Shown here piece after piece: positions 8,145 through 16,753 of a stretch of 36,649 bases of DNA. The translations under genes were made by a program, and so were the position numbers. The notes below the pieces were generated by a model. It saw only the letters and a list, made by a program, of their open reading frames with translations. It had not been told where the DNA came from and made no database searches. Source of the DNA: Bryobacteraceae bacterium (lineage in GTDB: Bacteria; Acidobacteriota; Terriglobia; Bryobacterales; Bryobacteraceae); contig JAICXK010000016.1 of the NCBI GenBank assembly GCA_025980435.1, positions 1 through 36,649 on the forward strand, read 5' to 3'. The stretch's first letter is position 1, and every line of letters begins with the position of its first letter.

Positions 8145-8164
8145 GCGAACGCAGACCGGTTCGC
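8145..8164. terminator. Weak hairpin between convergent genes
   Basis: GCGAAC (8145-8150) pairs with GTTCGC (8159-8164) in the short gap between the restriction endonuclease and the oppositely oriented TlpA-like gene. There is no T-run on either side, so a terminator role is only suggested by location. Confidence 0.25.
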
Positions 8165-8173
8165 TGGATCATA

Positions 8174-8683
8174 CTACTCTGATTCGAGTCCGGCGCGGGC
8201 CAGCAACCGGCGTAGCGCTCCTTCACCGGCAGCGCCATTCTGGGTTCCGGCGATATTGCCATCGCGGCCAATCAGGACATACAGCGGATAACTTTTCGCT
8301 TCGCAGATGGCGGCCAGAGTAGTGTCCTCCGCAAGAACGATTTTGCAGGAGCGCGGGTACGCTTCCAGATATTTCTTCACTTTGCGCCGGCTTTCGCCCA
8401 TGTTGACGGCGAGAACGATCAGGCCATCTTTATCGAATTCCTTTGCCAGGGCATCGACGGCGGGGGCATCGCTCTTACACGGCGGGCACCAGGTTGCCCA
8501 GAATTCGATCAGGACGACCTTACCGCGCAAAGAGGCGCTGGTCACCCGCTCGCCATCGAGCGTTTTGGCGACGAAGTGAGGGGCCGGTTCACCTGCCGTG
8601 ATGGCCGCCAGCTTACGCGCGCCGAGAGCAAGCAGGAATGAGCAGATAGCGTACCGCCGCGAAATCAATGCCGCTGCATCCAT
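8174..8683 (-). CDS. TlpA/ResA-like exported thioredoxin
   Basis: The 169-residue protein has an N-terminal hydrophobic export segment (about 10-28, 'RYAICSFLLALGARKLAA') followed by an AhpC/TSA-Redoxin-type thioredoxin fold. The redox pair is C66-P-P-C69 in 'FWATWCPPCKSD', and the cis-proline is in 'KSYPLYVLIGRDG'. Proteins of this group reduce disulfides outside the cytoplasm, often for cytochrome c maturation. It is not obviously co-transcribed with the M48 gene upstream, because 92 bases with a repeat-like hairpin separate them. Client proteins are unknown. Confidence 0.88.
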   Translation of the reverse strand: MDAAALISRRYAICSFLLALGARKLAAITAGEPAPHFVAKTLDGERVTSASLRGKVVLIEFWATWCPPCKSDAPAVDALAKEFDKDGLIVLAVNMGESRRKVKKYLEAYPRSCKIVLAEDTTLAAICEAKSYPLYVLIGRDGNIAGTQNGAAGEGALRRLLARAGLESE

Positions 8684-8749
8684 GGTGCATCGATACTAGT
8701 ACAAATGACAGCATCAACACAAGCGCGGACCGTACTAGCGGTTAAAAAA

Positions 8750-8775
8750 CCACTTGCTCAAGCGCGCGGTTCTGA
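8750..8775. repeat. Diverged single copy of the GTGCGCGGTTCTG repeat, with preceding inverted repeat
   Basis: The 26 bases here match the tandem unit at 17855-17880 at about 20 of 26 positions, including the run GCGCGGTTCTG. The copy abuts the stop codon of the M48 peptidase gene, as the last tandem copy nearly abuts the stop of the secreted-protein gene. Just to its left, AGCGGTT and AACCACT (8737-8753 region) form an imperfect hairpin with an A-rich loop. Confidence 0.5.
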
Positions 8776-9831
8776 TTAGAACTCGTTGACGAGATTGCTG
8801 CTGGAGTCACCCGTGTCGGATGGACGGCGCTTCAGCTTTGGCCGGTCCTCTTCATCGCCCTTGGATTTCTTTGAAGGATCGGTTTCGTCCTCGATGGGCG
8901 TGTTGGAGTTCGGGTTGCGGCGAAGCGTTGGCTTGTTCGGATCGTCGGCGGTCTTGTCGGGACGGCGCTCGTTTTCGAGCATCGCGAGACGAGCCTTCAC
9001 GTTATTGAACTCGGACGTGGTGACGACATATTCGGGCTTCGGCTTCAACTCGCTGATTTCCGTCTGGGACTTCTTGATGCGGTCGTCCGTGGGCGGGTGC
9101 GTGGAGAAGAGTTTCGACATGGTGCCGGGTTTGCGCTTCTCAATGGACTCAACCTTTTCGAAGAAGTCGACAAAGGCGGTAGGATCGTAGCCGGTCTTGT
9201 ACATGTACTGCACGCCGAGAAAATCGGCTTCGGCTTCCTCGCCGCGGTTGAACTTGAGGAAGGCCATGGGGACCAGCAAACCGGAAGCTTCATAAATGCC
9301 GTATGCGGCTGCGCCACCCATGAAGATGAGGGGGATGGTGGCGAGCTGGGCGATCTGGCCCCGAGTAGCATTCCGGGTACCGTGGCGGGCAGCAACATGC
9401 GCAATCTCATGAGCCATCACGCCGGCAAGTTCAGCTTCGGAATCAGATTTGAGAATCAGGCCCGAATCTACAAAGAAGAACCCGCCAGGCAGTGCGAAGG
9501 CGTTAACAGTAGGATCTTCGAGAACCTTGATAGTAAAGGGAACCTTCGCATCGGAGTTGCGAACCAGATTCTGGCCGATGCGGTTGACGTACTCGGAGAT
9601 GACCGGGTCGTTGATGACTTTCGATTGCCGTTCCACCTGCTGTGCCAGTTGTTTGCCCAGGGCGATTTCGCGCTCGAGGGAATAGAAATTGACTTTGCCG
9701 CTGACGTTACGGTCGCCAATGGCATCGGGATCCTTTTCCTTGTTATCGCGGGAAAAAGCGGTGTAAGGCGTGGCAAGGAGCAGCGCCAGGGCAAGGCTGA
9801 CGGTAGCTCTCAGAGGGGAAAAACGCCGCAT
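8776..9831 (-). CDS. Exported M48-family metallopeptidase (BepA/YfgC-like)
   Basis: The protein is 351 residues. The ATG at 9831 follows a good AAAGGAG box 6 bases upstream; the frame extends further but without support. A signal peptide covers about 1-27. The zinc site is H141-E-I-A-H145 with the third ligand E201 in 'EEAEADFLG', and 'ALPGGFFFVDSGLI' (about 113-127) is the typical strand before the active helix. The C-terminal 90 residues are charged and Pro/Asp/Lys-rich. The family degrades or remodels misfolded outer-membrane proteins in the periplasm; that role is inferred from family. The gene is divergent from the aminotransferase operon. Confidence 0.92.
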   Translation of the reverse strand: MRRFSPLRATVSLALALLLATPYTAFSRDNKEKDPDAIGDRNVSGKVNFYSLEREIALGKQLAQQVERQSKVINDPVISEYVNRIGQNLVRNSDAKVPFTIKVLEDPTVNAFALPGGFFFVDSGLILKSDSEAELAGVMAHEIAHVAARHGTRNATRGQIAQLATIPLIFMGGAAAYGIYEASGLLVPMAFLKFNRGEEAEADFLGVQYMYKTGYDPTAFVDFFEKVESIEKRKPGTMSKLFSTHPPTDDRIKKSQTEISELKPKPEYVVTTSEFNNVKARLAMLENERRPDKTADDPNKPTLRRNPNSNTPIEDETDPSKKSKGDEEDRPKLKRRPSDTGDSSSNLVNEF

Positions 9832-10009
9832 AGAAACTCCTTTACGACCAACTCCAGTATAAAGCCAACCAGCGGGCATCGGGATGTCTTGAGGCAGCAT
9901 TAAACGCTGTCCCCGGCAACATAACGGCGAGATCTCACCTCCACCCATTCAGCTCGACCGGGACCGCTGCGCTGCCGGGGGCAGCCAGGAGATTCATAAA
10001 CGTTAACGT
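9832..10009. promoter_or_regulatory. Divergent intergenic region with palindrome before the aminotransferase start
   Basis: This 178-base gap must hold promoters for the M48 peptidase (minus) and the aminotransferase operon (plus). The perfect 10-base palindrome ACGTTAACGT occupies 10000-10009, directly against the ATG at 10010. A small hairpin GCTGCC/GGCAGC lies at 9971-9985. CAGGAG at 9986-9991 is too far from the start for a normal ribosome binding site. No convincing -35/-10 pair was picked out by eye. Confidence 0.35.
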
Positions 10010-11185
10010 ATGCTCGAATGGATGGGTTTCGAAAAAGTGGGGCCTGCGGTGGAGGAGAGCGCGGCAGTGCGCTTGCATCAGCAGTATGCGAGCGAATTCC
10101 CGGTCACACAAAATTTGGTGTACCTGAACCATGCTGCGGTGGCTCCCCCGTGCCGGCGAGCGGCTGAAGCGATGAAGGGCCTGGCGGACGATGCCTGCCG
10201 GTTCGGCACGCTGCATTACGACAAGTGGCTGGAAACATATGAGGGGCTCCGGCGGGGGGCAGCGCGGCTGATCAACGCGTCGCCGGAGGAGATCGCAATT
10301 GTAAAGAACACTTCCGAAGGCATTTCGACGATCGCCGTCGGGTTGGAATGGAGGCCGGGAGACCGGGTCATCGCTTTCCGCGAAGAGTTTCCATCGAATT
10401 ACTATCCGTGGCTGCGGCTGGAGAAGCGGGGAGTGAAACTGACGTGGCTATCGATCTACGATCCATTGGAAAAGATTGCCGCGGCGATTCCCGGCGCACG
10501 GCTGCTGGCGACGAGTTACGTGAACTATCTGAGCGGATTCCGGACGGACCTCAAAGCCATTGGCGAACTGTGCGGGCAGCACGAGTGCTTTTTCTTCGTG
10601 GATGCGATTCAAGGAATGGGGGCGTTCCCGATTGATGTGGAGGCGTTCCACATAGACGCCCTGTCGGCCGACGGACACAAGTGGCTGCTGGGGCCGGAAG
10701 GGAACGGGATCTTGTACGTGCGCAGGAAATGGCTGGATGCGATTGAGCCGGTAGAGTTCGGATGGACGAACCCGGCAAGTTACACGGACTACAGCTCACG
10801 TGACATGACGTTACGGCCCGATGCGGGGCGATACGAGTGCGGAACATTGAACACGATCGGGTGCTACGGGCTGCGGGCGGCTATCGATTTTCTGCTCGAG
10901 GTGGGCATGGAACGCATCACGGCGGCGGTATCGCAAATCGCGCGTCAACTTGCGGCGGGAGTGCAGGCGAAAGGGTATGAACTCATCACGAAGCGGGATG
11001 GGGAAACAGGATCGGGCATTGTGACGTTCCGGCATCCTCACATCGACGCGAGCCGCATTGTAGGCGAGCTGAAGAGGAATGGGATTGTGGCTTCGCCGCG
11101 ACAGGGTTGGGTACGAGCCTCGCCGCATTTCTATGTAAGTTCTGAAGCGATTGAACAGACTCTGAAAGTGCTTCCGAGCGCATAA
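10010..11185 (+). CDS. Class V aminotransferase (cysteine desulfurase-like fold)
   Basis: The protein is a 391-residue PLP enzyme. The Schiff-base lysine is K224 in 'SADGHKWLLGPEGNGILYV', with the preceding Asp pair in 'CFFFVDAIQGMGAF' binding the pyridine ring. 'YLNHAAVAPPC' near the N-terminus is typical of the isopenicillin N epimerase/CsdA-like branch. It lacks the clear mobile-loop catalytic Cys of cysteine desulfurases, so an aminotransferase, epimerase or lyase is more likely. It is the first gene of a plus-strand operon: its TAA is followed at once by the ATG of the GH78 gene. The connection to the sugar genes is unclear. Confidence 0.87.
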   Translation: MLEWMGFEKVGPAVEESAAVRLHQQYASEFPVTQNLVYLNHAAVAPPCRRAAEAMKGLADDACRFGTLHYDKWLETYEGLRRGAARLINASPEEIAIVKNTSEGISTIAVGLEWRPGDRVIAFREEFPSNYYPWLRLEKRGVKLTWLSIYDPLEKIAAAIPGARLLATSYVNYLSGFRTDLKAIGELCGQHECFFFVDAIQGMGAFPIDVEAFHIDALSADGHKWLLGPEGNGILYVRRKWLDAIEPVEFGWTNPASYTDYSSRDMTLRPDAGRYECGTLNTIGCYGLRAAIDFLLEVGMERITAAVSQIARQLAAGVQAKGYELITKRDGETGSGIVTFRHPHIDASRIVGELKRNGIVASPRQGWVRASPHFYVSSEAIEQTLKVLPSA

Positions 11186-13582
11186 ATGAAGACCTCCTCG
11201 TTATTACTTTTGCTGATGGCACTCAGCGGGGCCGCGCAGACGCCCAAGCCGCTGGTTCCGAGCTGGGCGGCGCAATGGATTGACGTTCCGGGCGTCTCGC
11301 CGTATGACTATGGCGTGTACCATTTCCGGCGGACGTTCGAGTTGGAGAAAAAGCCGGAGCATTTTGTGATTTACGTTTCCGGGGACAACCGCTATCAGTT
11401 GTTCGCAAACGGGAAGCGGGTTTCGTGGGGTCCGGCACGAGGCGACCTGAAGCACTGGCGTTATGAAACGGTGGATATCGCTCCGCAATTACGCTCCGGT
11501 AAGAACGTGCTGGCGGCGGTGGTATGGAACGACGGGCGATATCGAGCGGTTGCGCAGATTACGAACCAAACCGGATTCGTGCTACAGGCCGAACGCCCCG
11601 AAGATGCGGCAGTGAATACCAGCCGCGGGTGGAAATGTGTCCAGGACAAGGCATACTCTCCGCAGCCGATTCCGGAAGATCAGGCAACGGGATACCACGC
11701 AATGGCTGCGAACGAGCATGTCGACGCCACTTTGTATCCGTGGGGCTGGGAGCAGCCGGATTTCGACGATTCGGCATGGGTTCCGGCGCATGAATTGAGC
11801 CACGGCGCGCCGCGCGATGCGCAGGACGGACCCAACCGCTGGATGCTGGTGCCGAGCGCCATTCCTTTGGAGGAGCAGGCTCCCGAGCGGCTGAAAGCGG
11901 TGCGGGAAGCGACCGGGTTGCAAGTACCGGCGAGTTTCCTTTCCGGACAAGGTGCGCTGCAAGTGCCGCCGCACACAAAAGGCGTGATGCTTCTGGATCA
12001 GAGCTTCCTGACAACGGCATATCCGGAGCTGATCGTAAGCGGCGGAAAGGGCGCGGCGGTAGAGCTGCATTATGCCGAAACGCTCTATATCCAAAAAGGC
12101 GGACACGGGCAGCCGGCCATCAAGGGCAACCGGAATGAAGTAGCAGGAAGGCACTTTTACGGTCCGTGGGATACGTTCGTTGCGGATGGCGGCTCTCACC
12201 GGCTGTACCGGCCGCTGTACTGGCGGACCTATCGGTACATCCAGCTTCATATCGAAACGCAGAATGAGCCACTAACGCTGGAGGATCTGCGGGGCGTTTT
12301 CACGGCTTATCCGTTCAACCGGCACGGCGAGTTTGAGACCAGTGACGCGGCTGAGAACCAGGAATTGCAGCGGATTCTGTCGACCGGTTGGCGCACGGCG
12401 CGATTGTGCGCGCATGAAACGTACATGGACTGCCCGTTTTACGAGCAGTTGCAGTACGCGGGAGACACGCGAATTCAAGCGATGGTTTCGCTTTATATGA
12501 CCGGCGATGCGCGCCTGATGAAGAATGCGATTGCGCTGCTGAACTCCTCGCGCACGGCCGAGGGCGCGACGTACAGCCGCGCGCCTTCCTATCTGCAGCA
12601 GTACATCCCGCCATTTTCGCTGTGGTGGATCGGGATGGTGCACGACTACTGGATGTATGTGGACGATCCGCAGTTTGTGAAAGAGATGCTGCCGGGAGTG
12701 CGGGCGGTGCTCGAATTCTATGGCCGGTATCAGAAGCCGCATGGATCTCTGGAGCATATGCCTTGGTGGAATTTTGTGGATTGGGTGAAGCAGTGGCCGG
12801 GCGGAGTGCCGCCCGCGAACGCAGACGGTTCGTCCTCGACGGCGCTGGATTTGCAGTTAACGATGGCGTACCGGTGGGCCGCGGATCTGGAGAGAGCGCT
12901 GGGCAAGCGGGCGCTGGGAGACGAGGATGCGTCGTCGGCGGACCAATTGAAACAGGCCGTTCTAGCCGCGGATTGGGACGCAGGTCGCGGGCTCTTCGCA
13001 GATCAACCTGAGCACCGGACGTACTCGCAGCAAGTGAACACGCTGGCGGTGCTGGCCGGCGTCGTTTCGGGAGAACAGGGCCGCGGGGTGATGGAGAAGA
13101 CGATTAGCGACCAGACTCTGGCGCAATCCTCCATCTACTTTCGCGCTTACACGAACGGCGCGCTGCGAAAAGTTGGACTAGGCGACAAATATCTGGACAT
13201 GCTTTCTCCATGGCATGACATGCTGCAGCAAGGGCTGACAACCTGGGCCGAATGGGACGGTCCGGACGCGCGATCGGATTGCCATGCCTGGGGGGCCAGC
13301 CCGAATTATGAGCTGATCCGGACCGTTGCGGGGATTGAATCGATGACGGCGGGATTTCGTAGCGTGCGGGTTGCGCCGAATTTAGGCAAGCTGCATGAGG
13401 TAAACGCGCGCATGCCGCATCCGGCCGGCGAGATTCGGGTAAGCCTGAAAGAGCAGAACGGTAAGTTATCGGCGGATGTGGATTTGCCAAACGGAGCCAC
13501 GGGCGAATTTGACTGGAAGGGAGCGAAGCGCGGGTTGAGAGAGGGGAAAAATCATCTGGAGCTGACGGCAACAAAGCCATGA
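11186..13582 (+). CDS. Secreted alpha-L-rhamnosidase-like glycoside hydrolase (GH78)
   Basis: The 798-residue protein has a signal peptide (residues 1-18, 'SSLLLLLMALSGAAQ'). N-terminal beta-sandwich domains follow ('YHFRRTFELEKKPEHFVIYV', 'FANGKRVSWGPARGDLKHWR'), then an (alpha/alpha)6 barrel. The signature 'MDCPFYEQLQYAGDTRIQ' lies at about 412-430, and a probable catalytic Glu is in 'TTWAEWDGPDARSDCHAWG' (about 685-705). A final beta domain ends the chain. GH78 enzymes release terminal alpha-L-rhamnose from plant or microbial polysaccharides; related enzymes act on other L- or deoxy-sugars. The ATG abuts the aminotransferase stop, and the end overlaps the next gene by 4 bases. Exact substrate is uncertain. 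Confidence 0.87.
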   Translation: MKTSSLLLLLMALSGAAQTPKPLVPSWAAQWIDVPGVSPYDYGVYHFRRTFELEKKPEHFVIYVSGDNRYQLFANGKRVSWGPARGDLKHWRYETVDIAPQLRSGKNVLAAVVWNDGRYRAVAQITNQTGFVLQAERPEDAAVNTSRGWKCVQDKAYSPQPIPEDQATGYHAMAANEHVDATLYPWGWEQPDFDDSAWVPAHELSHGAPRDAQDGPNRWMLVPSAIPLEEQAPERLKAVREATGLQVPASFLSGQGALQVPPHTKGVMLLDQSFLTTAYPELIVSGGKGAAVELHYAETLYIQKGGHGQPAIKGNRNEVAGRHFYGPWDTFVADGGSHRLYRPLYWRTYRYIQLHIETQNEPLTLEDLRGVFTAYPFNRHGEFETSDAAENQELQRILSTGWRTARLCAHETYMDCPFYEQLQYAGDTRIQAMVSLYMTGDARLMKNAIALLNSSRTAEGATYSRAPSYLQQYIPPFSLWWIGMVHDYWMYVDDPQFVKEMLPGVRAVLEFYGRYQKPHGSLEHMPWWNFVDWVKQWPGGVPPANADGSSSTALDLQLTMAYRWAADLERALGKRALGDEDASSADQLKQAVLAADWDAGRGLFADQPEHRTYSQQVNTLAVLAGVVSGEQGRGVMEKTISDQTLAQSSIYFRAYTNGALRKVGLGDKYLDMLSPWHDMLQQGLTTWAEWDGPDARSDCHAWGASPNYELIRTVAGIESMTAGFRSVRVAPNLGKLHEVNARMPHPAGEIRVSLKEQNGKLSADVDLPNGATGEFDWKGAKRGLREGKNHLELTATKP

Positions 13583-14598
13583 AAGCGTTTTGCATTACCG
13601 AGCCAGGTAAAACCGAACTGATTAACTTGCAGCAGCCGCGCCCTGCGGCCGACGAAATTCTTTTGAAGTCGCGGCTCATCGGGATGTGCGGGACAGATCT
13701 GAGCACGTTTCGCGGAAAGAATCCGCTGGTGACGTATCCGCGCATTCCGGGTCATGAGATTGCGGCCACGATCGTAGAAACGGGCGCGGAAGTGCCCGCG
13801 GAATTTCAAGCCGGAATGGATGTTACGGTTTATCCGAACACGAACTGCGGGGCGTGCGCATCGTGCCGGCGAGGCCGCACGAATGCGTGCAAATTTAATC
13901 AGACTCTGGGGGTGCAGCGCGACGGCGCGATGAAGCGATTTTTCACGATACCGTGGCGGAAGGTGTATGCATCGCACGGGCTCTCGCTCCGGGAATTGAG
14001 CCTGGTGGAGCCGCTGGCGGTGGGGTTTCATGCGGTGGAGCGGGCGCGAGTGACGGCGGCAGACACAGTAGCGGTAATTGGATGCGGAACGGTGGGGCTG
14101 GGCGTGCTGGCGGGCGCGGTTTCGCGGGGAGCAACCGCAGTGGCGATTGACTTGGAAGATGAGAAACTGGCCCTTGCCAAGCAGGTGGGCGCGCAATATG
14201 CGATTCACGGAAGCAGGCAGAATCTGCATCAAGAGTTGGAAGCGCTGACAAACGGGCTGGGGCCGGATGTGGTGGTGGAGGCGGTCGGCACATCCCAGAC
14301 GTATCGAACCGCGGTGGAAGAAGTAGCGCATACCGGAAGAGTGGTGTACATCGGTTGGGCGAAAGAGCCGGTTCCTTACGAGACGAAGCTGTTTGTCCAT
14401 AAAGAGCTGGACATTCTGGGATCGCGCAATTCGTTGGCTGAGTTTCCGGCGGTGATTGCCATGCTGGCGGAAGGGCGGTTTCCGGTAGACGCGACCATCT
14501 CGGCAACCGTGATGCTGGAAGGCGCGGGAGAGGCGCTGCAGCGGTGGAGCGAGTCGCCGGGCGCATACACGAAGATTCTGGTGAACATGGATGAGTAG
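13579..14598 (+). CDS. Zinc-dependent medium-chain alcohol/polyol dehydrogenase
   Basis: The protein is a 339-residue MDR-family NAD(P) enzyme. Catalytic zinc ligands are C37 and D40 ('GMCGTDLS') with H59-E60 ('PGHEI'). Structural zinc is bound by C90, C93, C96 and C104 ('NCGACASCRRGRTNAC'). The Rossmann motif 'VIGCGTVGLGVLAG' is near the middle. It resembles threonine, sorbitol and L-galactonate dehydrogenases. Because it sits between a GH78 hydrolase and an L-galactose/L-fucose dehydrogenase-like reductase, with 4- and 8-base overlaps, oxidation of a sugar acid or deoxysugar acid is the best guess, for example an L-galactonate- or L-fuconate-type step. Confidence 0.85.
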   Translation: MKAFCITEPGKTELINLQQPRPAADEILLKSRLIGMCGTDLSTFRGKNPLVTYPRIPGHEIAATIVETGAEVPAEFQAGMDVTVYPNTNCGACASCRRGRTNACKFNQTLGVQRDGAMKRFFTIPWRKVYASHGLSLRELSLVEPLAVGFHAVERARVTAADTVAVIGCGTVGLGVLAGAVSRGATAVAIDLEDEKLALAKQVGAQYAIHGSRQNLHQELEALTNGLGPDVVVEAVGTSQTYRTAVEEVAHTGRVVYIGWAKEPVPYETKLFVHKELDILGSRNSLAEFPAVIAMLAEGRFPVDATISATVMLEGAGEALQRWSESPGAYTKILVNMDE

Positions 14599-15535
14599 GA
14601 TGACGTACCGGCGGCTGGGCCGCACGGACTTGCAGCTTTCGGCGATTGGCTTTGGGGCCGCGCCGCTGGGCGGAGAGTACGGAACGCTCGATCAGGCAGA
14701 GGCGGAACGCGCGGTTCACAAGGCGATCGATGAAGGAATCACGTTTTTCGACACCGCTCCGTATTATGGGCGTACCGCATCGGAAGAACGGCTGGGAAGA
14801 ATGCTGGAGGGCCGGCGCTACCGGGTTGTGCTGGCGACCAAGATCGGGCGCTACGACAAGGCGTCCTTCGACTTTTCGGCCGGGCGAGTACGGGCCAGCG
14901 TCGATGAATCGCTGCGACGATTAAGGACAGATCACATCGATCTGATCACGGCGCACGATATCGAGTTTGGCGACCGCGAGCAGGTAGTTCATGAGACGAT
15001 CCCGACGCTTCGCGAAATTCAGAAGACCGGCAAAGTGCGATACGTAGGGATTTCGGGGCTGCCCTTACGCATTCTGGCGGATGTGGCAGTGCGCGCGAAG
15101 GTGGACAACGCGCTTTCGTACTGCCACTACAACCTGCTGCTGCGGGATCTGGACACATATCTGACGCCGGTGGTGAAGGAGCAGGGGATCGGGTTGATCA
15201 ATGCGTCGCCATTGCATATGGGCGTACTGACGGCGCAGGGCGCGCCGCCGTGGCATCCGGCGCCGGACAGCGTGAAACAGGCGGGGCGAGATGTAGTGAA
15301 CCTGTTGGAACGGCACGGTGTGTATCCGGCGATTGCAGCTCTACGATTCTCCTTGAATCATCCGTACGTGTCGTCGACGCTGGTCGGGATGTTGTCCACT
15401 CTGGAAGTGGAAACAAATCTGAAGGCGCTCGATTTCGAAATGCCTCCGGACCTGCTGAAGGAAATCGACACGATGGTTGCTCCGGTGAAGGATTTAACCT
15501 GGCCATCGGGGAGACCGGAAAACAGCGACGCATAA
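14591..15535 (+). CDS. Aldo/keto reductase, L-galactose/L-fucose 1-dehydrogenase-like
   Basis: The protein is a 314-residue (beta/alpha)8 oxidoreductase. The AKR tetrad is D54, Y59 ('FFDTAPYYGRT'), K84 ('VLATKIGRYD') and H122 ('LITAHDIEFG'). The stretch 'IPTLREIQKTGKVRYVGISG' and 'HDIEFGDREQVVHETI' closely follow the plant L-galactose dehydrogenase / bacterial L-fucose dehydrogenase branch, which oxidises the sugar at C1 to the lactone. ATG 14591 overlaps the dehydrogenase stop by 8 bases; ATG 14600 is an alternative. It is the last gene of the operon started by the aminotransferase. Confidence 0.87.
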   Translation: MSRMTYRRLGRTDLQLSAIGFGAAPLGGEYGTLDQAEAERAVHKAIDEGITFFDTAPYYGRTASEERLGRMLEGRRYRVVLATKIGRYDKASFDFSAGRVRASVDESLRRLRTDHIDLITAHDIEFGDREQVVHETIPTLREIQKTGKVRYVGISGLPLRILADVAVRAKVDNALSYCHYNLLLRDLDTYLTPVVKEQGIGLINASPLHMGVLTAQGAPPWHPAPDSVKQAGRDVVNLLERHGVYPAIAALRFSLNHPYVSSTLVGMLSTLEVETNLKALDFEMPPDLLKEIDTMVAPVKDLTWPSGRPENSDA

Positions 15536-15569
15536 TCCGCCTGTATGGGAGGCTGTGATACCGCGCGAC

Positions 15570-15591
15570 CCGCTTGCTTGCGCGCGGCTCA
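15570..15591. repeat. Diverged repeat copy in the gap after the sugar operon
   Basis: CCGCTTGCTTGCGCGCGGCT (15570-15589) resembles the tandem unit at 17815-17908 with a short deletion. CCGCGCG at 15561-15567 can pair with CGCGCGG at 15581-15587, giving a hairpin downstream of the aldo/keto reductase stop. The rest of the 130-base gap (15536-15665) holds only the AGAGAAGG ribosome binding site of the next gene. Confidence 0.4.
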
Positions 15592-15665
15592 GAAACAAGA
15601 CCGCCAGGGAGGGCAGAGCTGTGTGTAGTGTCGCTACCGGTATTTGAATCTAAAAAGAGAAGGTA

Positions 15666-16736
15666 ATGATTTACCGTTTCCGACTGCTGGCGGGACCGCT
15701 ACTCGCCCTGCTGGTAATAGCCCTGCTGTTCTGGTACTGGAAGAGCCGCCCCCAAGCACCGAATCAACCGAGCGCATCGCCTGCAAACCGAACTCAGGCA
15801 GGCAGCGCGTCAATTCCTGCTGCAGAGGGGGCCGCAACCCGAATTCACGCACACAATTTATTGCTGCGGAAGGGGCCGAACTTTCATGTGTATGTGAGAT
15901 GGCTCGATGGGCGACTGGCGCGTACTCGCCGCAACATAAACCCTTCGTTCGATCGTCCAGAGTCCTTCGATCTCGACATTCAAACCGGCGTTATTCGAGT
16001 CAACATTGGCGATATCGGTCACTACATCGGAAGTTCTGTGGCCAATTCGCCAATTAAGAATGTGACTCTCCTGGCGGATGGCCCAAATCTGAAATTAACG
16101 GGTATTGTTCACAAGATAATTCCCTTGCCCGTCCAAGTGATCGCATCCGTATCGGTCGCGCCAGACGATCGAGTGCGTATTCACATCATCAAGATCGATG
16201 TCTTGAAATTGCCGGTAAAGGGTCTGCTAGGGCTTTTACATATTTCTGCGGCAGATCTGGTCAAAACGAACATTGACGGCGTGGAGATACAAGGAAACGA
16301 TCTGCTGCTCGACACACACAAGCTGCTGCCGCCGCCTCATATCCGTGGGCAGCTCACGCAAGTATCGGTCGATAGCCCCGACATACAAGCCATCTACGGT
16401 CATGCAGCAGAAGACGTTGAGCGCGTGGAGCTGTGGCGCAATTTCTTCAGCTTGAAAGGAGGCACAATCGACTTCGGGAACCTCAGCATGCATCCGGTCA
16501 ACATCATGATGATCGATATTTCCAGCAATCCGTGGTTCGATCTCGACCTGGTCAATTACCGCGAGCAGTTCGCCAGCGGCTACACGCGGATGACCGCCGA
16601 TTCGGGACTACAAATGTTTATCCCCGACCTGCGCGACATCTCCCCGAAACCTGCCCAGACAAATGACAGCATCCAGTGGTTCAAAGACCGGAACATTCCG
16701 CCGCCGTCGCAGATCACTGCTTCCGCGACACACTGA
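15666..16736 (+). CDS. Membrane-anchored hypothetical protein
   Basis: The 356-residue protein starts from ATG 15666 with a good AGAGAAGG box. One N-terminal hydrophobic helix (about 7-25, 'LLAGPLLALLVIALLFWYW') looks like an uncleaved anchor. It is followed by a Pro/Ala-rich linker and a long soluble domain rich in beta-strand-like valine/isoleucine alternation ('IPLPVQVIASVSVAPDDRVRIHIIKIDVLKL', quoted here only to show hydrophobic alternation in parts). The C-terminal 'NPWFDLDLVNYREQFASGY' looks conserved. There are no cysteines in the mature part and no catalytic motif that I recognise. The gene stands alone, convergent with 6-phosphogluconate dehydrogenase. Function unknown. Confidence 0.75.
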   Translation: MIYRFRLLAGPLLALLVIALLFWYWKSRPQAPNQPSASPANRTQAGSASIPAAEGAATRIHAHNLLLRKGPNFHVYVRWLDGRLARTRRNINPSFDRPESFDLDIQTGVIRVNIGDIGHYIGSSVANSPIKNVTLLADGPNLKLTGIVHKIIPLPVQVIASVSVAPDDRVRIHIIKIDVLKLPVKGLLGLLHISAADLVKTNIDGVEIQGNDLLLDTHKLLPPPHIRGQLTQVSVDSPDIQAIYGHAAEDVERVELWRNFFSLKGGTIDFGNLSMHPVNIMMIDISSNPWFDLDLVNYREQFASGYTRMTADSGLQMFIPDLRDISPKPAQTNDSIQWFKDRNIPPPSQITASATH

Positions 16737-16753
16737 GGAAAGTTGGAATAAAA

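Noticed and set aside
9097-9903. 268-residue plus-strand open frame
   Set aside because: Antisense shadow of the M48 metallopeptidase with its HEIAH motif.
13552-14625. 357-residue minus-strand open frame
   Set aside because: Antisense to the zinc dehydrogenase, whose metal ligands and Rossmann motif are clear.
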